DNA of 57,050 nucleotides, from NCBI RefSeq assembly GCF_000379605.1, contig NZ_KB902687.1:6982-64031 (forward strand), given 5' to 3'. Shown here piece after piece: positions 42,079 to 51,498 of this stretch; within the stretch, counting starts at the first letter, position 1; every line of letters starts with the position of its first letter. The position numbers and the translations under genes were made by a program. This DNA is from Rhizobium giardinii bv. giardinii H152 (GTDB lineage: Bacteria > Pseudomonadota > Alphaproteobacteria > Rhizobiales > Rhizobiaceae). The notes under the pieces were generated by a model that saw nothing but the letters and a program-made list of their open reading frames with translations, was not told the DNA's origin and searched no databases.

Positions 42079-44112
42079 TCAATCACCTGTCGAAATTGGT
42101 TGTAGGACGTGCCCTCTAAGAATGATCTTGGTGCAGTCAATCTCGCCTATTATCGGTTCTAGGATCGACAAATCCTCACTCGTGGAGAAAATCACTTGTT
42201 GTCCACGAGCCTTCGATGTCGCTGCTCGTCGCAAAAGCTGCTCGAAGCTGACCTTCGAAGATGATTGTTGACGCGGTTCGTCGAAGACCAAAACACCTGG
42301 ATGGTTCGTGCTGTAAGAAGCGGCGAGTTCGAGCAGCCCAAGCTGATACGCCCATTTCAATCTTATTGCGTCGCTTGCGGATGTCTCAAAACCGATCTCA
42401 AAACCCTCAACTTCGGGACGATACGTATCCTGGGAGATAGCAAGATCGTCGGGTTGAAAGGTTTTAAATCCAAACTGCCGCGCCTGTGCACGTAGCAATT
42501 CAGACAGACGGTTGAGCTTTGCCTTATCGCTGTCGGACAGCTCGTCGTCAGGAAGCGCGCTTCTCTGTTGAAGAAGCGTCGTATACTGCTCAGACAGGGT
42601 GCTGAAACTGCTCACCGCATCGTCAAAGAAAGACCGCAGTTCGGAAAAATCTCGAATCTTCCGTTCAATTAGAATTCGCTCTTCAATCGCTGAAGCCGAA
42701 ACGCTCGTCGCCGGCGCTACTAAATCAGCTCTTAGTGTTCTTATTGCCGTGTACGCTTCGCTGAGATCTCGATTTAGTTGTGAGAGTAATCCTTCACGCT
42801 CTCGATTTTCCTCTTCTTCGCGCCGAAGTATGTCTTCAAACATTCTGATTTCAGATTTGATGTATGAGATATTATCTTCGATTGGCATGATCGATGCTAG
42901 CGCATTTTGCGAAAGTAGAGTGTCCTGCAAGCCTTGTTCGCAGGTGGGGCACCGGTCAGGGCTAAGTGACCATTGAACGCCTGAAAAGCGCTGTAGCTTT
43001 TGAACATCCTGGTTTTTTTGAAGATCTTCTCGCAGAGTCTGGATACGCCGTGTCAGGGCGTCAACGTCTGCTAATTTTACCTGCCTCACGCCGTTTAATG
43101 AAAGGCGCTGGACATTGAGGCTCTCCGCGTGGGCGATCACCTCGGCGAGTTTGGCTTCTATGGCGGGGACATTGTCGGACACGACCGGCACTTCGGCTTG
43201 GGAAATAGTGTCGAGTTCGGACTTCAGCGATCTAAGATGCTCATCAAGTGGCGTCCAGCCACCTCGTGTTGCCACTGACACGAACGCTTTCGCGATCGCA
43301 TTCAAATCAACGATTGGCTTCGTACCAAGTGCCTCAATGCGTGACGCAGATCTGTTCAGCAGCTGGCTGAGGTCATGCCAATTTGTTTCCCATCTGCTGG
43401 TAAGAACGCTGATGCGTTGATTTAGCTGTTCACGTTTGCGCTCGATCTCATAGGCCTCAAGCCCCGCGATGAACTCCACTGCTCGTTTGTGGACTTCTCG
43501 AATGCGGAAATATGTCGGGATGGCTGCGGGGATGGAGGACCACCCAGACTTTTGCTCCACCCAGAACAGCGGGAACACGGTTTCGAGATAGAGCTTGACG
43601 TCTTCTTTCTCGTAGCCTCGAACGACAGGAAGCTCCCAGCCAAGAAAATTCTCGAGGAAATGATGAAAACCGTCCTCACGTTGAGCAGCACCCGGGTCTC
43701 GCACGAAGAACTGCTGGGTCCGATACTGGCCTTCAGGTTCAGACAGACCAGGGCCGAAATTTACTGTTATCAGGCGGTCGTCGAGTTTTGAGACGACCGG
43801 GCGATGGACCGTCGCTATTGTGCCGACTGAGTTTTCCAGTTCAAGCATCACGTCAGATTCAACGACTCGCACGCTCTCGCCAGTATCTGTCACAAGATGG
43901 CTTGTCATCGCGTGTGGAAGAGGGATCTCTCGGCGAGGGCTCAGCATTCGTTCCAAACCAAGAACGTAAATCATCCCTTGAAGGCAGGTTGATTTACCCA
44001 TGGTGTTGTCGGCCCAAAGAACATTTAGCCCGTCGGTGAAACCGAGTTCAACTCCGTACCAGCCCCGCTCTGTGAGCGCACGAAGCCTGAGGCGTCTCAG
44101 TTTAAAAGTCAT
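42079..44112 (-). CDS. Rad50/SMC-like ATPase of a putative ABC-three-component defence system
   Basis: This 677-residue protein has an N-terminal ABC ATPase half with a modified P-loop (WADNTMGKST, K40), long coiled-coil arms (about 220-380 and 410-540), a zinc-hook-like CPTC pair (C388/C391) and a C-terminal half with Walker B GVLVFDEP (D611/E612). It therefore looks like a compact Rad50-type DNA sensor. Its ATG overlaps the stop of the preceding small gene by four bases. The order REase-fold protein, small protein, ATPase fits the ABC-3C conflict systems, in which the ATPase recognises invading DNA and licenses the effector. Lamassu-type systems are related alternatives. Confidence 0.8.
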   Translation of the reverse strand: MTFKLRRLRLRALTERGWYGVELGFTDGLNVLWADNTMGKSTCLQGMIYVLGLERMLSPRREIPLPHAMTSHLVTDTGESVRVVESDVMLELENSVGTIATVHRPVVSKLDDRLITVNFGPGLSEPEGQYRTQQFFVRDPGAAQREDGFHHFLENFLGWELPVVRGYEKEDVKLYLETVFPLFWVEQKSGWSSIPAAIPTYFRIREVHKRAVEFIAGLEAYEIERKREQLNQRISVLTSRWETNWHDLSQLLNRSASRIEALGTKPIVDLNAIAKAFVSVATRGGWTPLDEHLRSLKSELDTISQAEVPVVSDNVPAIEAKLAEVIAHAESLNVQRLSLNGVRQVKLADVDALTRRIQTLREDLQKNQDVQKLQRFSGVQWSLSPDRCPTCEQGLQDTLLSQNALASIMPIEDNISYIKSEIRMFEDILRREEEENREREGLLSQLNRDLSEAYTAIRTLRADLVAPATSVSASAIEERILIERKIRDFSELRSFFDDAVSSFSTLSEQYTTLLQQRSALPDDELSDSDKAKLNRLSELLRAQARQFGFKTFQPDDLAISQDTYRPEVEGFEIGFETSASDAIRLKWAYQLGLLELAASYSTNHPGVLVFDEPRQQSSSKVSFEQLLRRAATSKARGQQVIFSTSEDLSILEPIIGEIDCTKIILRGHVLQPISTGD

Positions 44113-44597
44113 ACAAGGTTCTCCGGACGCCAGACCGTTTTCATAAATCCATCAGTTAGTTTGGGCGCCACCTCGGAAAGGAAGGCTTTCTCGGCGTCAA
44201 GCACGCCGCTATCTTTGGCGACTGCCTCAGCTGCTTTGCGACCTTCGTCCGTCAGAACAACCACCGAACCTTTGTTAACGCTAACGAGGCCCATCGAATG
44301 GCTCAGCGCTACCGCGCGGTTCAGCCAAGGCTCGACCCTTACGGATACGTCGAGTGGTCGATACCGTCCCGCGATCAATCCTAGTGCCTCCTCTCGACCC
44401 TCCTCGAGTCGCACATTATGAGCGAGAAATTGGAGTTTCTGAAAACTCGCCTTTTTCCCTCGACTGTAAAATACACTTAGGAGTAGTATCGCCATCCCCC
44501 AGGCCATCCGCAAGTCGCCGGCGACAGGCTCTGGGCGGACGGTGAACGTGAACTTGGATGTATTAAGGATGTCTAAGAAAGGGCTTTCACGGGACAT
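44109..44597 (-). CDS. Small middle-component protein of the putative ABC-three-component system
   Basis: The 162-residue protein has a helical N-terminal part (MAWGMAILLLSVFYSRGKKA SFQ region, about 28-60) and a winged-helix-like C-terminal half (VNKGSVVVLTDEGRKAAEAV). It overlaps the effector gene by 11 bases and the ATPase gene by four, so all three are strictly coupled. The size, wHTH character and position match the 'MC' proteins that bridge effector and ATPase in ABC-3C systems. The assignment is based on context; the exact MC subtype is not recognised. Confidence 0.65.
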   Translation of the reverse strand: MSRESPFLDILNTSKFTFTVRPEPVAGDLRMAWGMAILLLSVFYSRGKKASFQKLQFLAHNVRLEEGREEALGLIAGRYRPLDVSVRVEPWLNRAVALSHSMGLVSVNKGSVVVLTDEGRKAAEAVAKDSGVLDAEKAFLSEVAPKLTDGFMKTVWRPENLV

Positions 44598-45507
44598 CTG
44601 GGAAATCCAATGGGCATTGCATTATCCATTCTGAGACGGTTCCAAACACGAGCTGATCGACGTTCTCGGGCGATAGGTTTGGCGCCGCACCCTTGATTGC
44701 TCCCTTCAGGTTCATAATCTCGTCGTTCAGGATGCCACTGGCCGAAACCGCAGTGGGGCCGGCAAACTCTAAATGGCGCCTCCGGCTAGCAATCACCGTG
44801 GCAAGATTGTCATGTAACTCTGGTGCCTGAGAACGAAGTGCACTCATAAGCGCCGCGCCCTGCAGATGATAACGAGTAGCGTCCGCAACCGCATCTTCAA
44901 GCTTTTGAGGAGTTGTACGCTTCGCGAGCTTCGTGCGAGCCGTTGACAGCAAATCTTGTGACCCCTCCTCCTTCTCCCAAGAGCTAATCTGCGGATTTGT
45001 CGGATTCGGAATGCTGAGTTTGATCAACGATAGTTGCGCCGCATTCAGCGTTAGGGCGTCAGCGCCGAAAAATGCTTGATCATGAATAAGGACCTCAAAG
45101 TCAGTGTCGAGGTAAGGCAGTGCTTTCGATCGGAGCTCTGTCGTCTTGTTCGCGCAGTGTATGTTGACGTCCTTGCTATCGTGTAATGGGCTGAGCAAGA
45201 CCCATCTCTTTATCGGCGCGCCGAGGAAGAGTTTCGATACAATAACGTTGTTTTTTTGGAGCTTACCCAGATCCCTGGTGATCTTATCTTTTTGCTTCTT
45301 CGCGCGTTCAGCGACTCCGATCGGCTCTTCTACCGCGTAACACTGATATGCGACGCTATCCTTGTTGCAGTAATAGTCGATACCAAGGTCGCCCTGATCT
45401 TTGGCGGGCACCTTGTGAACGTTTAACACGCCATGCCGACAATTCAGGAGGCCAAGCGCAAATATCTCCCAGTCGTCGGGATTCCAAATAATTGTTGTTG
45501 ATGGCAA
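44587..45507 (-). CDS. REase-fold effector of the putative ABC-three-component system
   Basis: The N-terminal domain (first 75 residues) looks like a Mrr/restriction-endonuclease fold: DWEIFALGLL, then GDLGIDYYC and YQCYAVEE, giving an E...D-x(10)-Q-x-Y pattern. As far as I recall, QCY is usual in effectors of this kind instead of the QxK of Mrr. The remaining ~230 residues are mostly helical and may be the C-terminal recognition domain. I prefer the TTG at 45507, which has GGGGGAAG five bases upstream; another TTG lies at 45519. It is the first gene of the three-gene unit. Confidence 0.65.
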   Translation of the reverse strand: MPSTTIIWNPDDWEIFALGLLNCRHGVLNVHKVPAKDQGDLGIDYYCNKDSVAYQCYAVEEPIGVAERAKKQKDKITRDLGKLQKNNVIVSKLFLGAPIKRWVLLSPLHDSKDVNIHCANKTTELRSKALPYLDTDFEVLIHDQAFFGADALTLNAAQLSLIKLSIPNPTNPQISSWEKEEGSQDLLSTARTKLAKRTTPQKLEDAVADATRYHLQGAALMSALRSQAPELHDNLATVIASRRRHLEFAGPTAVSASGILNDEIMNLKGAIKGAAPNLSPENVDQLVFGTVSEWIMQCPLDFPDVP

Positions 45508-45577
45508 GACTTCCCCCAATATTCAGTATAGATAATTTACATGAAGGACGGTTGCGTGCAATGGAAGATTATCGGCC

Positions 45578-45730
45578 TTAGGTAGCATCACTTTGCTTTT
45601 TGATCTCATTGGTAAATGTTCGCTCTGCGGCATTTCGCCTAGGCCGAGTGGGCGTGTTGAGATGATTCGCTTCCTGGACAGCAGGCGCGGTCTTCCGCAT
45701 CTTCTTTGGGTGATTGAGATTTGTAAGCAT
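45578..45730 (-). CDS. Possible small basic protein, 50 residues
   Basis: ATG at 45730 is preceded by GGGGTGAAAGC, a fair ribosome site, and gives a Lys/Arg/Asn-rich peptide starting MLTNLNHPKKMRKTAP. It sits in the 240-bp gap between the HerA gene and the ABC-3C-type operon. Low complexity and lack of a known family leave it uncertain. Confidence 0.25.
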   Translation of the reverse strand: MLTNLNHPKKMRKTAPAVQEANHLNTPTRPRRNAAERTFTNEIKKQSDAT

Positions 45731-45748
45731 GCTTTCACCCCATCGCTC

Positions 45749-47452
45749 TTAGTCCGCCTTGGGCTGACGACTGGCCCAGTACGACGTGTATTTTGGGCCT
45801 TTGGAATCGGGCGGCGACGGGGGCTCGTGAATCAAAACAGGCACCGGCGCGGGAAGGTCTGGCCCGACGATTATGGCTTCGCCAGGCGCTAGAGTCGGGA
45901 TAAACAGAGCGGCGTTGCGATCAAGATCGCCGCAGGCTTTCTCGACCGCACTGCGATCTTCTTCGTTGGTCAGGCGATGCACAACCAGTGTGCCAAGTTG
46001 GCTGAGAACATCGGCCGGAATATCGCGGGGGCGCTGTGTGGCAAGGATCGTGGTCAGTCCGTATTTGCGCCCTTCTTTGGCGATAAGCCCAAACGCTTCA
46101 AGTTTCACGCTGGCATATTCGTCGCCAATGGTTCGCCCCAGGAATTGATGGGCCTCATCCAGCAGCGTGATCATCGGCTTGTCGCGAAAGGTGTTCTGCC
46201 GGGCGCGGGCCAAGAGAAAGCGCCCGATGACATTCATAAGGATTTCGCGCGAGTTGTGCTCGAACCGGACGTTTTTAAATGAAATGCGGAGGATATCCCG
46301 GTCTTCTGAGGCGAAAAACGATTCCAGAACCGCGACCAAGGACTGTCCGCCCTTGCCGAATAGGCATTCAAGCTCAGGGGAATGGATTAACGTGCGCATG
46401 CGCGCGATCAGGCTTTCGCAGTAGCCTACTGCTTGTTCATGGACGTTACCCCAGTGGCTCGGGTTGTCCCAATTCGTCGGCTGAACGCATTCCTGCTGCA
46501 CCTGATCGGGAAGATTTTCGATGTCGAACTGGCAAAGCGGGCTGTGAATGACGTCGCTGTGAAGTTCCAAAGCTTTCAGAAACGGGCGGCGGTCCTTTTG
46601 CCTTTTCGTGAGCAGCTTCTTTTCATAGATCGCCACGCCTTCAAGCTGTCCCCCACTTTTCTTGACAAGCTTCAGACTCTTGATCGCTTCGCGGAGTTTA
46701 GGCCCCTGGCTTTGTCCCGATGGGCGAAACAGGGCGAACAGGTCGTCTTCCGTCATGAACTGGTAGGGGAAATGGACCTGCTGGCTGCCGGCTTCTTCGT
46801 TGTCGAAGGCATAGTGCGCCGATATGGCGGGGATCTCTGCAAATTCACCGGTGGGATCGAAGAGAATACATTTACCGCCAGCGGCTTTGATCTGCTGGAG
46901 GATGGTGGCTAAGGTCCAGCTCTTGCCGCCGCCCGTCGCGCCGAATACGCCGCAGTGGCGGCCGAAGAGCTTTTCAGGCGGCAGGCGCAAATGCACGCCG
47001 CTGCCCGCATCGAGCGTGCCGATGTCGAGGGCGCTCGCGCCGCTCGCCACCAGTGAATTTGCAATCAGTTCGCCGAACATGGATGGATCAGCCAAGTAGA
47101 CAGCATCGCCGACGCGAGGATGGTGGCGGATGCCGCGCATGAGTTTGTTCTGTCGCTGATCTACCGAGGCCAGCAGTTGCACCCTGCCGACCGGGTGAGG
47201 TTCGGGCTGCGTGCCCAGAGTCGGCTCGACAGTCAGTCGCTCTGCGTCGGGTAGTTTGACTTCGACCAATCTTCCAAGGAGCTTGACCAGCTCGCAGTCC
47301 ACGAACACGAAGTCGCCGACGGCGCCGCGCGCAAGGGCACGGCGCTCCGGCCGGGCGGTGGCGTAAGGCAAGTTCACTTGCACCGTTGACGCAGTCACGA
47401 CAGAAATCGTGCCGACGTAGCGATCCGGATCAACCAGGCTGTGTTTGATCAC
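45749..47452 (-). CDS. HerA-like hexameric ATPase of a SIR2-HerA defence pair
   Basis: This 567-residue protein has an N-terminal HAS-barrel-like strand domain (about 10-130) and a HerA/FtsK-type ATPase core: Walker A GATGGGKSWT (K177), Walker B MITLLDEAHQFLG and the TILATQRPRDIP motif. The start codon is GTG, overlapping the SIR2 gene stop by four bases (GTGA), so synthesis is coupled. HerA ATPases form hexamers that translocate DNA. Paired with SIR2-like proteins they give anti-phage defence through NAD depletion or nuclease activity, as described for SIR2-HerA systems. Confidence 0.88.
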   Translation of the reverse strand: MIKHSLVDPDRYVGTISVVTASTVQVNLPYATARPERRALARGAVGDFVFVDCELVKLLGRLVEVKLPDAERLTVEPTLGTQPEPHPVGRVQLLASVDQRQNKLMRGIRHHPRVGDAVYLADPSMFGELIANSLVASGASALDIGTLDAGSGVHLRLPPEKLFGRHCGVFGATGGGKSWTLATILQQIKAAGGKCILFDPTGEFAEIPAISAHYAFDNEEAGSQQVHFPYQFMTEDDLFALFRPSGQSQGPKLREAIKSLKLVKKSGGQLEGVAIYEKKLLTKRQKDRRPFLKALELHSDVIHSPLCQFDIENLPDQVQQECVQPTNWDNPSHWGNVHEQAVGYCESLIARMRTLIHSPELECLFGKGGQSLVAVLESFFASEDRDILRISFKNVRFEHNSREILMNVIGRFLLARARQNTFRDKPMITLLDEAHQFLGRTIGDEYASVKLEAFGLIAKEGRKYGLTTILATQRPRDIPADVLSQLGTLVVHRLTNEEDRSAVEKACGDLDRNAALFIPTLAPGEAIIVGPDLPAPVPVLIHEPPSPPDSKGPKYTSYWASRQPKAD

Positions 47453-48720
47453 GACTGTACCCCATCGCCGAAGCCCCGCGCGGCTTGCATACGGTCAAGA
47501 TGGCGTTCGCGTTCGGTCTGGGCGACGAGATCGGGTATGGCGAGGGCCAAGTCCTCAAAGCGGCCGCTGAGCAGCGTGATACGCTGGTCGCCAATCCGCG
47601 CCAGGTGTTTGAACCTTTCGAAATAGCCGCTGACATGCTCCCGCACCGGGCTTTCCACGGCGACCGTATGATCGCCTTTCTCCAAGACATCGTCTCTGAG
47701 AAAGGCCACATCACACACGATCAGCTTGAGGCTCATATTGGCCTCCAGCGCGGCCATCACTGGCTTGCTCAGGTGGTCATCATTGAAGCCGAAGCCGGAG
47801 ACAATGAGGGCGGTATCGGGTTCGCGCAGCGAGCTTTGAAACGCGCCCATCATGTCGAGATAGGGCGGCTCGAACGCTTCCTGGTATTTGCTGTCGCGCG
47901 GAAAGATCAGTAGCGGCGGCTCAGAACCCTCCGCCCGCACAATGTCGGCACCGCGACGCTTCCAGTCGATAGAGCCGTGTAGTTTGTAGAGATGGAAGAC
48001 GTTCTCGATATAATCAGGCCCCTCCTTGGCATTCTCGCGGCGGACGATGTCGTGCGAGAAATGGCCGCGATCGTAGATTTGCGGCATCGCATGGGAAAAG
48101 CCATCAATGATGGTGAAACGCTGCGCCCGTGCCGCGTATTCAAAGCACAGATCGTAATTGGTCGTGAAAAACTTTGCGCGCGGTTTACGGACGCCGCGTC
48201 GTGCGATCTTGCGGATGATCGCGCCGTGCGCCTTGATGTCCGTATCGTTGCTGACGAAGCTGACGCGCTTGGAGATCGCCTTTTCGGCGGTTTCAATGAA
48301 GGTTTGAATTTTCTTACTGCTCTCATTGTTGAAGAGCTCGACGTAGATTTTGCATTGAGTCAGCAGTTTTTCGATGTTGGTGTCGGTCGCTTTGGCCTTG
48401 GGAATGAGATCAATGACTTCCTGGAAGGTCTCCTTCGTGGCGGCGGCTTCGACGGCGGTCCAGAGGTCACTCATGCCGGGCGCAGTGGGTGCGCCCTGTG
48501 CGGGATTTTTTGCACAGAATGATGCGCCGGCCCCGGTCAGGACCATCAGGTTCGAGGCGTTCATCGCCACGCTCAAAGCGAGATCAATATCGCGGTTCGC
48601 GCCGAAGCTGATAGTCTTGCCATCGCCGTCGACTTGATCGGCGAACTGAACCCAGCCCTTGACTGGATTGAACAGGCGCAGGTTATCGGCAGATGCCAGC
48701 AAGACGTCCCAGTATCCCAA
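47449..48720 (-). CDS. SIR2-family NADase-like effector of a SIR2-HerA defence pair
   Basis: This roughly 423-residue protein carries the SIR2 NAD-binding signatures: LMVLTGAGASFCAKNPAQG, FFTTNYDLCFEYAAR, the catalytic His in YKLHGSIDWKR and IVSGFGFNDDHLSK. SIR2 proteins of defence systems hydrolyse NAD+ upon infection and arrest the cell. I prefer the TTG at 48720 because GGGAGGGG lies seven bases upstream; a GTG at 48744 in the same frame has no such site. It is the first gene of a two-gene operon with the HerA-like ATPase. Confidence 0.88.
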   Translation of the reverse strand: MGYWDVLLASADNLRLFNPVKGWVQFADQVDGDGKTISFGANRDIDLALSVAMNASNLMVLTGAGASFCAKNPAQGAPTAPGMSDLWTAVEAAATKETFQEVIDLIPKAKATDTNIEKLLTQCKIYVELFNNESSKKIQTFIETAEKAISKRVSFVSNDTDIKAHGAIIRKIARRGVRKPRAKFFTTNYDLCFEYAARAQRFTIIDGFSHAMPQIYDRGHFSHDIVRRENAKEGPDYIENVFHLYKLHGSIDWKRRGADIVRAEGSEPPLLIFPRDSKYQEAFEPPYLDMMGAFQSSLREPDTALIVSGFGFNDDHLSKPVMAALEANMSLKLIVCDVAFLRDDVLEKGDHTVAVESPVREHVSGYFERFKHLARIGDQRITLLSGRFEDLALAIPDLVAQTERERHLDRMQAARGFGDGVQS

Positions 48721-48744
48721 TGAATGTCCCCTCCCATACGACAC

Positions 48745-49325
48745 GCGCTATCCCGTCATCAGAGCATTGCCGCAGACTACACGTCAAAATACATCGTGTA
48801 AGCATGTGCTGATAGTTTTGCGGGATTTCCCAGTCGAGAGACGTTGATATTTTTCTATGATCGGTACGCAGGTTAAGAGAACAAAGTCATGCCGAAACAG
48901 CGTATGCTCAGTGCGGATGCGCTCGGTTGCCATATACGCCCCTGAACATTAAAGGGGCACAGATATACGGTAGCAAAGTCAGGAGGCGAAAGACTGCGTG
49001 TTCCCTTGGAGATTGATTGCGTCCTTAGGCAAGTCGTAAACGGGTGGCGAGCGGCGCAACCACCCTCTACGACAGGAACGAGGGCAAAAACAGCGCCGCT
49101 TTTCCGCTTCGATCGTCCGCCGCTCAAGCGGTCGTTTGCGGAATGGGTAAAATCCCACGATAGGCTCCTTCCGGCAACCGCGGCCGACCCGGATCAGCCC
49201 TTCCATGCGACGGCTCTGCGGCAAATCGTGACCCGAGCCGGACGTTGCCGCACATCATCAGTACCGATGCCGACCAGCAGCCGGCACTCTCTGAATTCTG
49301 AATGCGGATTGCACGTTGGCCACCA
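48745..49325. other. 581-bp stretch without a recognisable gene
   Basis: Several short frames exist on both strands but none has a ribosome site together with protein-like composition. The stretch must contain the promoter of the SIR2-HerA operon at its left side and the 3' end of the sulfatase operon at its right. The base composition shifts at about 48.9-49.1 kb, which may be the boundary between the defence island and the sulfatase locus. No terminator or repeat was clear. Confidence 0.4.
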
Positions 49326-50327
49326 TCACTCTCCGCTCTCCGGCCGCACGATGCAACGAAATCCAAGATGCGAGATGGAGGTATCGATGGGCTGCGCCAT
49401 CCGTGCCGCGGGCCGGTAACGTCGGCAGTAGTTGGGCGCGCAAAGATGCGAGCCGCCCTTGGTGACCTTGCGCGGGATCCTCACGTTCGGCTGAAGCTGG
49501 TCATAGCTCCCCTCGCGCTCGCCACCGCGCGGGTTGGCTGCGGTGCAGCAGGGGCTCTCGATCCGGCCGTGATCCTGGTACCAGTCGGTCGTCCATTGCC
49601 AGACATTGCCTGCCATGTCGTATAGTCCATAGCCGTTGGCCGGGAACGAGCCGACCGGCGCGGTATATTCGAAGCCGTCTGCCAAGGTGTTCCGGTACGG
49701 GAAGTCTCCTTGCCAGGTATTGGCCATGTGATTGCCTCCTGGAGTGAACTCGTCGCCCCAGACGTATTCGGCGCCGTCAAGGCCGCCCCGAGCGGCAAAC
49801 TCCCATTCCGCTTCGCTCGGCAGTTCCTTGCCTGCCCATTTGGCATAAGCTACGACATCGTCGTAGGCCACGTGCACGACGGGGTGGTCGCCAAGCTTCC
49901 TGATTGAACTCGCCGAACCACGTGGATGGCGCCAGTTGGCGCCGCGGACATAGACCCACCAGTTGTAGTGGTCGCGCATATCGACGGGCGCTGAAGGCCT
50001 TTTGAACATGATCGAAGAGGGCGCCAGCATCTCTGGCTTGGCGCCCGGATAGTCCGCTGGGTCGGCCGGTTTCTCAGCGAGCGTCACGTAGCCTGTCGCC
50101 GAAACAAAGCGCTCGAAGTCAAGGTTCGTGACGGTGAAGCGATCCATCCAGAAGCCGTCGACTTGCACCCGGTGCGCCGGGGCCTCCTCCGGATAAGCCC
50201 TATCCGAGCCCATCAGAAACACTCCGCCAGGAATCCAGACCATGCGGGCAAACGGCGGTGTGCCGGGCGACTGAGGAGCTGCCGTTCGGTTCGAGACGCG
50301 CGTTTCGGTTCTCCTTACGCTACTCAT
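49326..50327 (-). CDS. Formylglycine-generating enzyme family protein (sulfatase-activating)
   Basis: The 333-residue protein is a full SUMF1/FGE domain: MVWIPGGVFLMGSD near residue 29, PSEAEWEFAARGG, YDMAGNVWQWTTDW, and the copper-binding cysteine pair C296/C301 in GGSHLCAPNYCRRYRPAAR. FGE oxidises the active-site Cys of sulfatases to formylglycine in the cytoplasm before export. It is the last gene of a three-gene minus-strand operon headed by an arylsulfatase whose motif it can modify. The ribosome site before the first ATG is weak; the second Met (50243) would still give the full domain. Confidence 0.92.
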   Translation of the reverse strand: MSSVRRTETRVSNRTAAPQSPGTPPFARMVWIPGGVFLMGSDRAYPEEAPAHRVQVDGFWMDRFTVTNLDFERFVSATGYVTLAEKPADPADYPGAKPEMLAPSSIMFKRPSAPVDMRDHYNWWVYVRGANWRHPRGSASSIRKLGDHPVVHVAYDDVVAYAKWAGKELPSEAEWEFAARGGLDGAEYVWGDEFTPGGNHMANTWQGDFPYRNTLADGFEYTAPVGSFPANGYGLYDMAGNVWQWTTDWYQDHGRIESPCCTAANPRGGEREGSYDQLQPNVRIPRKVTKGGSHLCAPNYCRRYRPAARMAQPIDTSISHLGFRCIVRPESGE

Positions 50328-50407
50328 TGCTCAGCTTTTGCGACCTGCCGGCAGGGGGCAAGATTCGCGTGCTTTCGAAGAACCAACTCGTTGGATCGAT
50401 GATCGCG

Positions 50408-51412
50408 TTATTTTTCAAAACCGAATACCCTTTTCCAATCCTTCTTCATATCGACGACCGTCCAGCCGTCGGCGGCGGCCTGGTTCAGCCCCTCGTCAAG
50501 CCGACCAATGTTTGACTGGCGATCATAGGTCCATTCGCGCTCGCCATCGGTGTGGTGAACATAGAGACAGAAGCGGAGGCCGGACCCTGTGCAGGTCCAT
50601 TGCAGCATCTGGAGGTCGCCGTCCGAGTTGCCGAAGGCAGCGATCGGTCGGCGGCCGATATGTCTCTGGATGCCGACGGGCTTGCCGGCCTTGTCGTCGA
50701 TAAAATCGACCCCCGGCTCCTTCATCAGCACCGGCTTGCCGTCGCGGAGCTCGAATTGGGTCTTGCCCGCACTGCCGACCACCTGCTCAGGCGGAACTCC
50801 GTAAGTGTCCTCCGCAAAGGCGCGGACAAATTCGATACCGCCGCCCGTGACGATGAATGTCTTGAAGCCACTCGATCGAAGGAACGCGAGCAGTTCGAGC
50901 ATCGGCTGATAGGCCATTTCGGTATATTGACGCTGGGTTTTCGGGTGCCGCGCCGTAGCAAGCCAGTCCTTGACGATCTTGTTGAACTCTTCGGTGGTCA
51001 TGTCAGAGTGCGTTGCCGCAACCAATTCGACAATCGCATGCTCGCCACCTGCAAGGGCCCCCTTGATATCCCCCTTCAGAAGCGAGGCAAACGGTTCCTT
51101 GTCCGTCCATTCCGGATGCTGCGGTGCCAGCGCCTTCGCGCGGTCAATGGCGAACAAAACCTGGAAATAGAGAGGCTGTTCAGCCCAAAGGGTGCCGTCG
51201 TTATCGAATGTGGCGATGCGCTCTGCCGGCGCGACATAGTCCGGCCCGCCTTCTGCCGTCACCCGTGCAACGAAGTCGAGGATCGCCTGCTTCGATGCGC
51301 CGTCGTTCCATGATGGCAGCGGATCAGTCTGCGCCGCTGCCGGAAACGCCAAGGCCGCAATGCTGACCCAGATTGGGATCAGAAGCGCAAAAATGCGGGG
51401 GAACGATTTCAT
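50408..51412 (-). CDS. Exported HAD-family hydrolase (phosphatase-like)
   Basis: The 334-residue protein has a Sec signal peptide (MKSFPRIFALLIPIWVSIAA, cleavage after about residue 28, AAA-QT) and a HAD core: D70/D72 in ATFDNDGTLW (DxDGT), FKTFIVTGGGIEFV for motif II, and IAAFGNSDGDLQML for motif IV. Such exported HAD proteins hydrolyse phosphomonoesters. It lies between the arylsulfatase and FGE genes, an arrangement that suggests joint use of sulfated or phosphorylated substrates. The substrate is unknown. Confidence 0.87.
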   Translation of the reverse strand: MKSFPRIFALLIPIWVSIAALAFPAAAQTDPLPSWNDGASKQAILDFVARVTAEGGPDYVAPAERIATFDNDGTLWAEQPLYFQVLFAIDRAKALAPQHPEWTDKEPFASLLKGDIKGALAGGEHAIVELVAATHSDMTTEEFNKIVKDWLATARHPKTQRQYTEMAYQPMLELLAFLRSSGFKTFIVTGGGIEFVRAFAEDTYGVPPEQVVGSAGKTQFELRDGKPVLMKEPGVDFIDDKAGKPVGIQRHIGRRPIAAFGNSDGDLQMLQWTCTGSGLRFCLYVHHTDGEREWTYDRQSNIGRLDEGLNQAAADGWTVVDMKKDWKRVFGFEK

Positions 51413-51498
51413 GAGACCTCTCCATCTTAAGATAAGAGGCGACCGGCCCTGCTGGTTGGGCTATGGGCCGGCCGCCGCCTACGACGCAGGAAGCTGCG

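Noticed and set aside
48873..49366. Three short minus-strand frames between the SIR2 gene and the FGE gene
   Set aside because: No ribosome sites, overlapping registers and Arg/Ser-rich translations; treated as non-coding.
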